A DNA stretch of 35,154 nt, from positions 1 through 35,154 of the forward strand of contig CADEGD010000018.1 in NCBI GenBank assembly GCA_902826795.1, given 5' to 3'. The notes beneath the pieces were generated by a model. The model did not search any database. It was not told the DNA's origin and was given only the letters and a program-made list of their open reading frames with translations. The stretch comes from an uncultured Acidobacteriota bacterium (GTDB lineage: Bacteria > Acidobacteriota > Blastocatellia > Pyrinomonadales > Pyrinomonadaceae). Of this stretch, positions 9,006-17,154 are shown piece after piece (within the stretch, counting starts at the first letter, position 1; the number at the start of each line of letters is the position of its first letter). A program made the translations under genes and the position numbers.

Positions 9006-10364
9006 ATGCGAGAGATCTCAATTGAACAGATCGAGCAGAACTTTGCGGAGATCCATCCGCTTATGACCGCGGCCGAGGCTCTGGCCGAAGCGAATCGCTG
9101 TCTTTATTGCTACGACGCCCCATGTACTCGCGCGTGCCCTACGCACATCGACGTTCCTTCATTTATCAAAAAGATCGCGAGCGGAAATTTATCTGGTTCA
9201 GCCAGAGTTATTTTCGATGCGAACCCGATCGGCTCCACGTGTGCGAAAGTTTGCCCGGTCGATGTCTTGTGCGAAGGAGCGTGCGTTGAGAAAACGCTCG
9301 TTCAGAAGCCGATCGAGATCGGGCGGCTACAGCGGTATGCGACGGAAAATGTGCTGAATGGCTCGAAGGCCCTTTTCGAAAAGGGCGATGCGAATGGAAA
9401 GTCGGTCGGCATCATCGGCTCGGGGCCTGCCGGATTATCCTGCGCGACCTATCTCGCTCGCCTCGGTTACACGGTGACCGTTTACGAGCGACGCGAAAAC
9501 CCCGGCGGCCTGAACACTTACGGCATGGCCGAATATAAAATGACGCAAGCTGAATCGCTTGCAGAAATATCACAGATCGAGAGGCTCGGCATCACGTTTC
9601 GGTTGAATACTAACGTGACTTCCGCGATACATACCGATGACGGCGAAAGCTCGGGTTCCCACGTGATCTTTAAAGAGCTTTTGGATGCGCACGACGCACT
9701 ATTCGTCGGCGTAGGCCTCGGAAAAACCCGCTTGCTCGACGTCGGCGGTGAAGGGCTTCGCGGCGTTTACGACGCGCTGCGGTTTATCGAGCTCGTGAAA
9801 ACGCGTGAGTGGAAATCGGTGCCGGTCGGCAAGACCGTCGTCGTGATCGGTGCAGGCAATACGGCGATCGACGCGGTAACGCAGGCCAAACGACTCGGGG
9901 CTGAGAAAGGGATCCTTATGTATCGACGTACCGAAAAAGACGCTCCTGCTTACGACTACGAACTAGAGCTTGCTAAAGCGGACGGCATCGAATTCCTTTG
10001 GGAAACTATACCTGTCCGCGTGATGTCAGACGGAGCCGGAAACGTGGCTGGTCTCGTCTGCAAACGTCGAGATGGTGCCGAGTTTGAGATTGCTTGCGAT
10101 GTCGTCATCAAGGCGATCGGGCAGACGAAGATGAGTTCGTTTTTTACCGACGTGTGCGAGATCGACATCGATGAGGCCGGACGCGTCATTGTTAACGAAC
10201 AAATGCAGACTACGAACCCGAAAGTCTTCGCCGGCGGCGACTGCGTCAACGGCGGTGGCGAGGCTGTCGAAGCCGCCCAGATGGGCAAACTTGCTGCGCA
10301 AGGTATCCATTTGAATCTCATCGGACAGCAGGTGATGTTTGCCGGATCTGATATAACATCTTGA
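9006..10364 (+). CDS. preT: Dihydropyrimidine dehydrogenase subunit PreT (NAD(P)H/FAD/Fe-S)
   Basis: Electron-input subunit of NAD(P)H-dependent dihydropyrimidine dehydrogenase. Start ATG 9006 follows GGTAAG by 8 bases; a GTG three codons earlier is the alternative. Numbered from ATG: two N-terminal 4Fe-4S cysteine sets (C32, C35, C40, C44 and C79, C83, C89, C93), FAD-binding GIIGSGPAGLS (138-143 GxGxxG) with YERRENPGG, an NAD(P)H-binding VVVIGAGNTAIDA, and the C-terminal FAD motif VFAGGDCVNGGGE. The length of 452 aa is usual for the family, which resembles the glutamate synthase small subunit. Glutamate synthase beta is the main alternative, ruled out in practice by preA downstream. preA follows only after an inserted brnT/brnA pair. 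Confidence 0.9.
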   Translation: MREISIEQIEQNFAEIHPLMTAAEALAEANRCLYCYDAPCTRACPTHIDVPSFIKKIASGNLSGSARVIFDANPIGSTCAKVCPVDVLCEGACVEKTLVQKPIEIGRLQRYATENVLNGSKALFEKGDANGKSVGIIGSGPAGLSCATYLARLGYTVTVYERRENPGGLNTYGMAEYKMTQAESLAEISQIERLGITFRLNTNVTSAIHTDDGESSGSHVIFKELLDAHDALFVGVGLGKTRLLDVGGEGLRGVYDALRFIELVKTREWKSVPVGKTVVVIGAGNTAIDAVTQAKRLGAEKGILMYRRTEKDAPAYDYELELAKADGIEFLWETIPVRVMSDGAGNVAGLVCKRRDGAEFEIACDVVIKAIGQTKMSSFFTDVCEIDIDEAGRVIVNEQMQTTNPKVFAGGDCVNGGGEAVEAAQMGKLAAQGIHLNLIGQQVMFAGSDITS

Positions 10365-10388
10365 TATATCCATATATGTCGGTATAAT
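10361..10388 (+). promoter_or_regulatory. Sigma70-type promoter of brnT with tandem palindromes in the spacer
   Basis: TTGATA (10361-10366) and a consensus TATAAT (10383-10388) are 16 bases apart, just behind the preT stop. The spacer region holds two abutting 8-base perfect palindromes, GATATATC (10363-10370) and CATATATG (10371-10378). BrnA-type antitoxins repress their own promoter, so this is a natural operator candidate. The brnT ATG begins only 5 bases after the -10, so the transcript is probably leaderless or nearly so. Confidence 0.65.
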
Positions 10389-10392
10389 TTTC

Positions 10393-10668
10393 ATGGAGTT
10401 TGAATGGGATCCGGGAAAGGCAGCAGCAAACTTGAGAAACCACGGAGTATCGTTTAACGAGGCTGCGGAAGCCTTCTCGGATGAAAACGCTGTTGAGTTC
10501 TTCGATGACGATCATTCCGTGGATGAAGTTAGGTTTCAATTAGTTGGTCTCTCAAGCATTCGACTTCTTTTCGTAGGTTACACAGTCAGAGAAGAGATGA
10601 TTCGAATCATTACTGCAAGAAAGGCAAGTGCCAAGCAAGTGAAGTATTACAATGAGCAAAAAAGATAA
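10393..10668 (+). CDS. brnT: BrnT-type toxin (RelE-fold ribonuclease)
   Basis: A 91-residue protein that begins MEFEWDPGKAAANLRNHGVSF, the hallmark BrnT N-terminus, and ends with RIITARKASAKQVKYYNEQ, the usual catalytic-region R-I-I-(S/T)-A-R-K. BrnT proteins are type II toxins with a RelE-like fold that cleave RNA and arrest growth until neutralised by BrnA. The start is fixed by family similarity even though it lies just 5 bases from the -10 box and no ribosome site is possible. It overlaps brnA by 17 bases. The pair sits between the two subunit genes of dihydropyrimidine dehydrogenase. Confidence 0.9.
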   Translation: MEFEWDPGKAAANLRNHGVSFNEAAEAFSDENAVEFFDDDHSVDEVRFQLVGLSSIRLLFVGYTVREEMIRIITARKASAKQVKYYNEQKR

Positions 10669-11020
10669 ATTGCCCGACTATGTGGTTACGGAAGAGGAAT
10701 ATAAGGCGGAACTAGCGAGCGGCCTGACGGAAGACGAAGTGATGAAGCCGGGCACGTACAAGGTTCGCCGCTCGCCATGGGCGGCAAAGCTAAAGGAAGC
10801 CAGTAAGGTCAAAGTTTCGATCTATCTGGACCGGACCGTAGTCCAGTACTTCCGTGATCGTGCAAAGGAGCCCAACGCCGCTCCTTATCAAACGCAGATC
10901 AACAACGAACTGCGAAAGATAATGGAAGGCGGATCGTCGGAAACAACGTCGATCGAGAATGAGATGCTGAAAGATAAGAAGTTCTTGAAGGCACTGAAGA
11001 AGAAACTTGAAACTGTCTAA
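10652..11020 (+). CDS. brnA: BrnA-like ribbon-helix-helix antitoxin
   Basis: 122 residues. The core KVKVSIYLDRTVVQYFRDRAKE (about 51-72) followed by PYQTQINNELRKIME is the CopG/BrnA ribbon-helix-helix DNA-binding domain, with a charged N-terminal arm (SKKDKLPDYVVTEEEYKAEL). BrnA neutralises BrnT and represses the shared promoter. It is longer at the N-terminus than typical BrnA (about 80-100 aa), and the conserved arm suggests an added toxin-binding segment. preA begins 21 bases after its stop with no separate promoter visible, so preA probably shares this transcript. Confidence 0.85.
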   Translation: MSKKDKLPDYVVTEEEYKAELASGLTEDEVMKPGTYKVRRSPWAAKLKEASKVKVSIYLDRTVVQYFRDRAKEPNAAPYQTQINNELRKIMEGGSSETTSIENEMLKDKKFLKALKKKLETV

Positions 11021-11041
11021 ACAAATACATCGACTCAGAAA

Positions 11042-12283
11042 ATGGCGGATCTAAGCATAAACTTCGCAGGTATAAGATCGCCGAATCCGTTTTGGCTGGC
11101 GAGCGCTCCGCCGACGAATATGGGTTCGATGATCGAGCGCGCGTTCGACGCGGGTTGGGGCGGGGCCGTGTGGAAAACGCTTGGCGAGCCGATCACGAAT
11201 GTTTCTTCGCGGTTGGCCGCGATCGACTATGGTTCGACGCGGATGCTTGGGCTTAACAACATCGAGCTGATCACCGACCGTTCGCTCGAAGTAAACCTGA
11301 AAGAAGTCGCCGAGTGTAAGAAAAAATATCCGAACAACGCGGTCATTGTGTCGCTAATGGTCGAGTCGAAGCGGGAAGCCTGGCACGAGATCGTCAAGCG
11401 TTCTCAGGACACAGGTTGCGATGGGTTCGAACTGAACTTCGGCTGTCCGCACGGAATGAGCGAACGCGGGATGGGCTCGGCGATGGGTCAGGTTCCCGAA
11501 TACACGTGCATGGTCACGGAGTGGGTGAAGGAAGTTTCCGAGATACCCGTGATCGTAAAGCTCACGCCGAACGTCGCTCACATCGGCCCGCCCGGACGGG
11601 CTGCGGCAAAGGGCGGTGCGGATGCCGTTTCGCTGATAAACACGATCAACTCGGTAATGGGCGTAGATATCGACACGTTCGTTCCGCATCCGAACGTTAA
11701 CGGTAAAGCGGCACACGGCGGATATTGCGGTCCGGCGGTGAAGCCGATCGCTCTCAACATGGTGAGCGAACTTGCCCGCGACACCGAGGTTAACATTCCG
11801 ATCAGCGGCATCGGCGGGATTTCGACTTGGCGTGACGCGGTCGAATTTATGCTGCTCGGCGCGGGATCGGTCCAAGTCTGCACGGCGGTGATGCATTACG
11901 GCTATCGCATCGTCGAAGACATGATCGATGGATTGAACGGCTATCTCGATGACAAGGGAATCGCGTCAGTCAACGACATTGTTGGAGCATCGGTCGAGCG
12001 CGTGACCGATTGGGGAAATCTCGATCTAAACTACGTCGTCAAAGCCCACGTCAACGAAGAAAAATGCATCCGCTGCAATCTCTGCTACGTCGCCTGCGAA
12101 GATGGTGCTCACCAATCGTTTGAGTTTGTCGAATCGAACGGCAACCGCTATCCGCGTGTGATCGAGGAAGAATGCGTCGGGTGTAATCTCTGCGCTCTCG
12201 TCTGCCCTTCGCCCGGTGCGATCACGATGGAACGCCGCGACGACGGCTCAAACCCTCAAACCTGGCGGGAACGAACAGCCTGA
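11042..12283 (+). CDS. preA: Dihydropyrimidine dehydrogenase catalytic subunit PreA (FMN, 2x 4Fe-4S)
   Basis: Reduces uracil or thymine to the 5,6-dihydro form. An FMN TIM-barrel like dihydroorotate dehydrogenase occupies about 1-310 (FGCPHGMSERGMGSAMGQ, IVKLTPNV, PISGIGGIS). A ferredoxin tail carries two 4Fe-4S sites (C342, C345, C348, C352 and C378, C381, C384, C388). At 413 aa the length is normal for the bacterial subunit. In mammalian DPD the general acid C671 lies in ACGQ; the same place here is A-M148-G-Q, so that cysteine is methionine. I believe bacterial PreA sequences often differ here, but cannot verify it. It lies 21 bases after brnA, not directly behind preT. Confidence 0.92.
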   Translation: MADLSINFAGIRSPNPFWLASAPPTNMGSMIERAFDAGWGGAVWKTLGEPITNVSSRLAAIDYGSTRMLGLNNIELITDRSLEVNLKEVAECKKKYPNNAVIVSLMVESKREAWHEIVKRSQDTGCDGFELNFGCPHGMSERGMGSAMGQVPEYTCMVTEWVKEVSEIPVIVKLTPNVAHIGPPGRAAAKGGADAVSLINTINSVMGVDIDTFVPHPNVNGKAAHGGYCGPAVKPIALNMVSELARDTEVNIPISGIGGISTWRDAVEFMLLGAGSVQVCTAVMHYGYRIVEDMIDGLNGYLDDKGIASVNDIVGASVERVTDWGNLDLNYVVKAHVNEEKCIRCNLCYVACEDGAHQSFEFVESNGNRYPRVIEEECVGCNLCALVCPSPGAITMERRDDGSNPQTWRERTA

Positions 12284-12338
12284 AACGAGATCTACTTCGA
12301 ACGATAATTTCTTAGGCAGAAATCTAACCATCCGACCA

Positions 12339-14603
12339 ATGAGATCTGATATTGGTGAGTTTCTAAAAGAAGCGTTCGGCCTTCAAGCGGAAGCTATCAA
12401 GCCGCTTGAAGGCTATGGAAGCGAGAACTATAAGATCACGACTGGCGAGAAGACCTTCGTTTTGAAGTTCCATAAACAGGAAGCCAATCTGAGGGATTTG
12501 CTGACCGCCCAGAATGAGCTACTGCTTGTTTTATCGAACGAACTGCCGGCTGCTTTTCCGGTTCCTTTCAAGGACTCGAATGGGAATTTTTTGCGGAAAA
12601 CCGCCGATGGGTATGCTCACCTTCTATCCTTTATGGAGGGCTGCTTCTTTGCTGAAGCAGAGCACACGTCCGAACTTTTTTATTCGCTAGGAAGCTTTCT
12701 GGCGGAGATGAATAAGCGGATGCTGTCGCTCCGCTTCGCGGGATTTGAGGCCCGTCGATTTGAATGGGATCTGAAGCATCATGATCTGAATAAAAGATCC
12801 CTGCCGTTCATCAATGATGCCGGCGATAGAAAGCTGGTCGAATACGTCTTTCTACAAACTCGCGAAAGAGTCGATCCATTCATTCACGATCTCCGTCACT
12901 CCGTTATACACAACGACGCAAATGACTTGAACATTCTGACGACGGACCACGAGGTAACTGGCCTGATCGATTTTGGTGACGCCTGTTATTCGCCGCTGAT
13001 AAACGAACTCGCGGTTGCCGTCACCTACGCCGTCATGGAAAAGGACGATCCGGTGAGATGGGCACTGCCGATAATTCGCGGTTATCACGAAAAGCTGCGG
13101 CTCGAGGAATTGGAAATTGAGCTGCTCTATTGGTTGATCGCAGCCCGGTTGGGGATAAGTGTTTGTAACTCCGCAAAGTCTAAGCTCGACAAACCCGACA
13201 GCACATACATCACGATCTCGGAGAAACCGGCGTGGGCTCTGCTGCGAAGATGGATCCGCCTCAACCCGATTTTTGTCGAGGACGAATTCCGAAAAGCGTG
13301 CGTCTTTTCTTCAAAGCTGGCCGATACCGTTAGAGAGGATCTGGAGAAGCGACGCCGTACTACAAGCAAAGCTCTTTCACTTCAATTCAATCGGCCAATC
13401 AAAATGGTCGGGGCGGCGTTTCAGTATATGTTCGACGCGGTCGGGAACTCCTTCCTTGATTGCTACAACAACATCCCGCAAGTTGGCCATTGTCATCCGC
13501 GAGTGGTCGAGGCAGGGCAAAGAGCGATGGCACGGCTCAACACGAACACGCGGTACCTGAACGACACATACAACGAGTACGCCGAGAATCTACTTCAAAA
13601 ATTTCCGTCAAATCTTACAAAGGTCTTCTTTGTGAATTCCGGAAGCGCGGCGAGCGATCTGGCGATCCGCCTAGCAATGGCACACACTGGCCAGCGAGGC
13701 ATTGTCGTAATGGAACATGGCTATCACGGAAACACCCGGCTCGGCATAGACATCAGCCACTACAAATACAATCGCAGAGGCGGCAGCGGCAAGAATGAAA
13801 CAATCATCGAAGCCGAAATTCCCGACACTTACAAGGGCCGGTTTACCGACAACGATGGTTCAGCCGGAGAGCTTTATGCGGAAGGTCTGTTCGACAAGAT
13901 CGATCAAAGCGGTGTGATGCCCGCGGCATTTATCGCCGAACCGATCGTCGGCTGCGGCGGGCAGGTCCCGCTTGCCGGAGATTATTTGAAAAGTGTTTAT
14001 CCGTTCATCAGAGAACGCGGCGGCGTGTGCATCAGCGATGAAGTCCAGACGGGTTTCGGGCGTTTGGGGCAATATTTCTGGGGCTTCGAAATGCACGGCG
14101 TGGTTCCTGACATCGTCGTGATGGGCAAGCCGATGGGCAATGGCCATCCGATGGCGGCGGTCGTGACGACGGACGAAATCGCCGCGTCTTTTGAAAACGG
14201 AATGGAGTTCTTCAGCTCTTTCGGAGGAAATCCGGTTTCTTGCGCCGTCGGACAGTCGGTGTTAGATGTTTTGGACGATGAAGGTCTTCCCGGAAATGCA
14301 AAGGAGGTCGGCGAATATCTGCTTCAACTTTTCAAGGATCTGGTCGAAAAATACGAGGTCTGCGGCGACGCTCGTGGTGAAGGTTTGTTCCTTGGTTTAG
14401 AGTTTGTGAAAGACAAGCAGTCCAAAATGCCGCACACCGAGCTTGCCTCGATCGTTCAAAACAAGCTGCGTGAGAAAAACGTTTTAGCCGGAACGGACGG
14501 GCCGTTTGTGAATGCTTTGAAAGTAAAGCCGCCGATATGTTTTACGAAAGACAATGCGCAGGAATTGGCTGAACTGATAGACGAAATACTCAGCGAGTTG
14601 TGA
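12339..14603 (+). CDS. Kinase-phospholyase fusion: APH-type (hydroxylysine-kinase-like) domain plus class III PLP domain
   Basis: ATG 12339 gives 754 residues; earlier in-frame ATGs overlap preA. Residues 1-335 are an APH/AGPHD1-type kinase with catalytic HNDANDLN (HND 191-193) and IDFGD (D211). Residues 354-754 are a class III aminotransferase fold: [13 protein letters not shown] (D567), PLP lysine in [12 protein letters not shown] (K597), [23 protein letters not shown] and [10 protein letters not shown]. These motifs are much closer to human phosphoethanolamine/phosphohydroxylysine phospho-lyases (ETNPPL, PHYKPL) than to ordinary transaminases. A kinase fused to a phospho-lyase would phosphorylate a hydroxyl and then eliminate phosphate and ammonia. 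It occupies the operon slot of beta-alanine transaminase, so transamination of beta-alanine remains an alternative. It lacks the M23 domain I recall in longer bacterial relatives. Confidence 0.85.
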   Translation: MRSDIGEFLKEAFGLQAEAIKPLEGYGSENYKITTGEKTFVLKFHKQEANLRDLLTAQNELLLVLSNELPAAFPVPFKDSNGNFLRKTADGYAHLLSFMEGCFFAEAEHTSELFYSLGSFLAEMNKRMLSLRFAGFEARRFEWDLKHHDLNKRSLPFINDAGDRKLVEYVFLQTRERVDPFIHDLRHSVIHNDANDLNILTTDHEVTGLIDFGDACYSPLINELAVAVTYAVMEKDDPVRWALPIIRGYHEKLRLEELEIELLYWLIAARLGISVCNSAKSKLDKPDSTYITISEKPAWALLRRWIRLNPIFVEDEFRKACVFSSKLADTVREDLEKRRRTTSKALSLQFNRPIKMVGAAFQYMFDAVGNSFLDCYNNIPQVGHCHPRVVEAGQRAMARLNTNTRYLNDTYNEYAENLLQKFPSNLTKVFFVNSGSAASDLAIRLAMAHTGQRGIVVMEHGYHGNTRLGIDISHYKYNRRGGSGKNETIIEAEIPDTYKGRFTDNDGSAGELYAEGLFDKIDQSGVMPAAFIAEPIVGCGGQVPLAGDYLKSVYPFIRERGGVCISDEVQTGFGRLGQYFWGFEMHGVVPDIVVMGKPMGNGHPMAAVVTTDEIAASFENGMEFFSSFGGNPVSCAVGQSVLDVLDDEGLPGNAKEVGEYLLQLFKDLVEKYEVCGDARGEGLFLGLEFVKDKQSKMPHTELASIVQNKLREKNVLAGTDGPFVNALKVKPPICFTKDNAQELAELIDEILSEL

Positions 14604-14619
14604 ACGATGTCACGGACAA

Positions 14620-15732
14620 TTATATCGATCGATTTTCGATAGAATTTGAGGCTATCTCTCCGAGAGCGGCAACGAAAGTATCGAACACCGCAAATCGCTT
14701 GTCCTGAGTAAATCCCTTGACGTATCTTGCGTAGATCTGCTGGGCGATGACGGCGATCTTGAAGGTGCCGAAGACGTAGTAAAACAGCATTTCCGGAAGC
14801 TCGTGTCCGACTTCCTGCTCGTACATCTCAACGAGTTGTTGCCGCGTGACATTCTCCATCAGAACGCGCGGGTTGAACGGCATGTTCATCAACTCTTCAC
14901 CAGTATCAGACGACATCCAATAGCCGAGGGTAGTCCCAAGATCCATTAGCGGATCGCCGATCGTGACCATTTCCCAATCGAGCACGGCGGTTACGCGTCT
15001 CAAATCTTCCGGGTCGAGCATCACGTTGTCGAATTTGTAATCGTTGTGAATTAGCGATGTCCCAGACTCGGTGGGGATATTTTCGTTAAGCCATTTGATC
15101 GCACTTTCAAGCGCGTCCCACTCGTGAGTTTTTGCGGCCAAGTATCGTTTCGTCCAACCTTCGACCTGGCGACGGTTGTAGCCTTCGGGACGTCCCAGAT
15201 GTTCCAGGCCAGCAGCTTTGTAGTCGAGGGAATGAAGGTCGGCGAGGTTTGCGATGAAACTTTGACACAACTCGACCGGCGAGAAGAGAACCACCCCGTC
15301 AGCCGAAGCGGCTGCGACCCCTCCTTCGTAAGGAGGGGAGCTTTGTGCGGGTTGATACTCATCCGGAAATCTGCCGCGGCCTATGAGGCCCTGGCGGCGC
15401 TCCATTAGGTAGAACTCGGAGCCGATGACAGATTCGTCATCACAGAACAGCAGCGGTTTCGGAGCCGGTTGGTAGATGGTCGACAACTTCGAGAGCGTCT
15501 CAAACTCTCGTCGCATGTCGTGGGCCGTTTTAACCGTATTTCCGAACGGCGGCCGACGAAGCACATATTCGGCGTTTCCCACACACACGAGATATGTAAG
15601 ATTCGAACTGCCCGCGGGAAATTGCTCTACATCAATTTCTGCGTCAGCTTCGTCGAGACGATCTCTCAGGTATCTCCCCAAACCCGTAAGATCGATCTCT
15701 TCGCCTTCGCGAACCGGTTTTGTCTCGCTCAT
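14620..15732 (-). CDS. ACAD10/11-type phosphotransferase (APH family) with an in-frame palindromic insert
   Basis: A 370-residue APH-fold kinase. Motifs: FPAGSSNLTY (about 38-47), YVLRRPP (56-62, ATP lysine replaced by the family's RR), catalytic SLIHNDYKFDNVML (H229, D231, K233, N236) and VLDWEMVTIGDPLMDLG (D252). This is the branch fused to acyl-CoA dehydrogenase in animal ACAD10/ACAD11 and found as LvaA in levulinate use, which phosphorylates the hydroxyl of 4-hydroxyacyl-CoA. Residues about 129-150 (AQSSPPYEGGVAAASADGVV) are not family-like and are encoded by a double-hairpin repeat; without them the length would be near 348, normal for the family. Divergent from the acyl-CoA dehydrogenase gene and convergent with the fusion gene, 16 bases away. 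Confidence 0.87.
   Translation of the reverse strand: MSETKPVREGEEIDLTGLGRYLRDRLDEADAEIDVEQFPAGSSNLTYLVCVGNAEYVLRRPPFGNTVKTAHDMRREFETLSKLSTIYQPAPKPLLFCDDESVIGSEFYLMERRQGLIGRGRFPDEYQPAQSSPPYEGGVAAASADGVVLFSPVELCQSFIANLADLHSLDYKAAGLEHLGRPEGYNRRQVEGWTKRYLAAKTHEWDALESAIKWLNENIPTESGTSLIHNDYKFDNVMLDPEDLRRVTAVLDWEMVTIGDPLMDLGTTLGYWMSSDTGEELMNMPFNPRVLMENVTRQQLVEMYEQEVGHELPEMLFYYVFGTFKIAVIAQQIYARYVKGFTQDKRFAVFDTFVAALGEIASNSIENRSI
15291..15345. repeat. Palindromic repeat element inserted in frame in a kinase gene
   Basis: Two perfect hairpins stand side by side: CAGCCG-AAG-CGGCTG (15300-15314) and CCCCTCCTT-CGT-AAGGAGGGG (15318-15338, 9-bp stem, 3-base loop). The outer parts are CCACCCCGTC and AGCTTTG. 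The layout matches a widespread REP-like intergenic element I recall from many environmental bacteria. Here it lies inside the ACAD10/11-type kinase gene on the minus strand, keeps the frame and adds about 22 residues in a loop between the nucleotide-binding lobe and the catalytic lobe. Confidence 0.8.
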
Positions 15733-15963
15733 TCGTCAATATTGCCACTCCACTACGACAACCTACAACGAACGAGTCATCTACGCATTCTCTAGATTAA
15801 GACTAGTTGTCAAATATCTACTACCTTAAACGCGGGAGCATAAATGGGAGATCACGAAATACCCTCCCACCGAAAAACCTCGAGGGTAGGTTGAGGCCTT
15901 CGCAATACTAATTTGCGTTACGAACTGCTGATGTAGAAAATGAGATGCTCGCTCAAACCATCT
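15733..15963. other. Divergent intergenic region with a small hairpin
   Basis: 231 bases between the divergent kinase and acyl-CoA dehydrogenase genes, so both promoters should lie here. TACCCTC (15860-15866) pairs with GAGGGTA (15882-15888), and a CCTCGAGG palindrome lies inside. I see no convincing promoter hexamer pair and no small gene. Confidence 0.4.
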
Positions 15964-17154
15964 ATGGATTTCGGATACTCAAAGCAACTGCTCGAAAAAA
16001 AGGATCTGCTGGCTCAGTTTATGGACGAGTTTGTTTATTTAAACGAGCAGAAATATCTTGACGATATTACTAGCGGCGATCGCTGGCAGCCGCTGTCATT
16101 GATAGAAGATCTCAAGGTGAAGGCAAAAGGTGAGGGATTGTGGAATCTCTTTTTGCCGGACGTTTCAGGGCTTTCGAACGTCGAGTACGCACCGCTTGCC
16201 GAAATGATGGGCCGCGTTACGTGGGCGAGTGAGGTGTTTAATTGTTCCGCCCCCGACACGGGAAACATGGAGGTGCTTCATCTTTACGGAACGGAAGATC
16301 AGAAAGCGACGTGGCTTGAGCCATTGTTGAACGGTGAGATCCGTTCCTGCTTCGCGATGACTGAACCCGACGTGGCTTCGAGCGATGCGACCAATATTCG
16401 GGCGTCGATCGTCGCGGACGGCGATGAATACATCTTGAACGGACGCAAGTGGTGGTCGACGGGAGCGGGCGACAAGCGGTGTAAACTGGCGATCTTTATG
16501 GGGAAGACCGACTCCACGGCAGCGAAACATCTGCAGCAGTCGATGACCCTCGTGCCGATGGATACGCCCGGCGTTAAGGTCGAGCGGCTTTTGAATGTGT
16601 TCGGATTCGACGATGCTCCGAACGGCCATGCGGAAATTTCGTTCACGAATGTGCGAGTGCCAAAGTCAAATATCCTTCTCGGTGAAGGCCGCGGATTCGA
16701 GATCGCCCAAGGCCGGCTCGGGCCCGGACGCGTTCATCATTGCATGCGGCTGATCGGTGCGGCCGAGCGTTCGCTTGAATTAATGATCGAGCGGACGAAC
16801 AGTAGGGAAGCTTTCGGCGGAGCGATCGCGAATTTCGGCGTAATCCGACAGTGGATAGCCGAGGCAAGGTGTGAGATCGATCAGGCACGGCTGCTCGTGC
16901 TCAACTGCGCGTGGAAGATGGACACGGCCGGGAACAAGTCCGCCCGCAAAGAGATCGCGATGATCAAGGCAGTTGTTCCGCAGATGGCGCTCAAGATAAT
17001 CGACCGGGCGATACAAGCTCACGGCGGCGCCGGCGTCTGCCAAGACACCTCGCTCGCGAACTTCTGGATCTACGCGCGATCGCTGAGGATCGCCGATGGG
17101 CCCGATGAAGTGCATCTTGAGTCGGTGGCGAAGATGGAGTTAAATAAGCGGTGA
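15964..17154 (+). CDS. ACAD11-type acyl-CoA dehydrogenase family protein
   Basis: ATG 15964 ([12 protein letters not shown]) gives 396 residues and fits the family; ATG 15940 adds eight atypical residues. Motifs [94 protein letters not shown] and [12 protein letters not shown] are nearly word for word those of vertebrate ACAD11. The enzyme uses FAD. In ACAD10/11 the dehydrogenase domain eliminates the phosphate from 4-phospho-hydroxyacyl-CoA, feeding the product to beta-oxidation. The matching kinase is the divergent neighbour, so the pair looks like a split ACAD11. The last base of its stop is the first base of the next ATG (TGATG). Confidence 0.9.
   Translation: MDFGYSKQLLEKKDLLAQFMDEFVYLNEQKYLDDITSGDRWQPLSLIEDLKVKAKGEGLWNLFLPDVSGLSNVEYAPLAEMMGRVTWASEVFNCSAPDTGNMEVLHLYGTEDQKATWLEPLLNGEIRSCFAMTEPDVASSDATNIRASIVADGDEYILNGRKWWSTGAGDKRCKLAIFMGKTDSTAAKHLQQSMTLVPMDTPGVKVERLLNVFGFDDAPNGHAEISFTNVRVPKSNILLGEGRGFEIAQGRLGPGRVHHCMRLIGAAERSLELMIERTNSREAFGGAIANFGVIRQWIAEARCEIDQARLLVLNCAWKMDTAGNKSARKEIAMIKAVVPQMALKIIDRAIQAHGGAGVCQDTSLANFWIYARSLRIADGPDEVHLESVAKMELNKR

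Noticed and set aside
12216..12338. Extended N-terminus of the fusion protein overlapping preA
   Set aside because: The first 41 residues read as low-complexity shadow of preA and the kinase family begins near [14 protein letters not shown] at 12339.
14620..15732. Kinase gene as a pseudogene because of the palindromic insertion
   Set aside because: The frame is kept, all catalytic motifs on both sides of the insert are intact and no premature stop occurs.
15469..15829. Two overlapping plus-strand frames opposite the start of the kinase gene
   Set aside because: They cross the coding start and the divergent promoter region, and have no motif.
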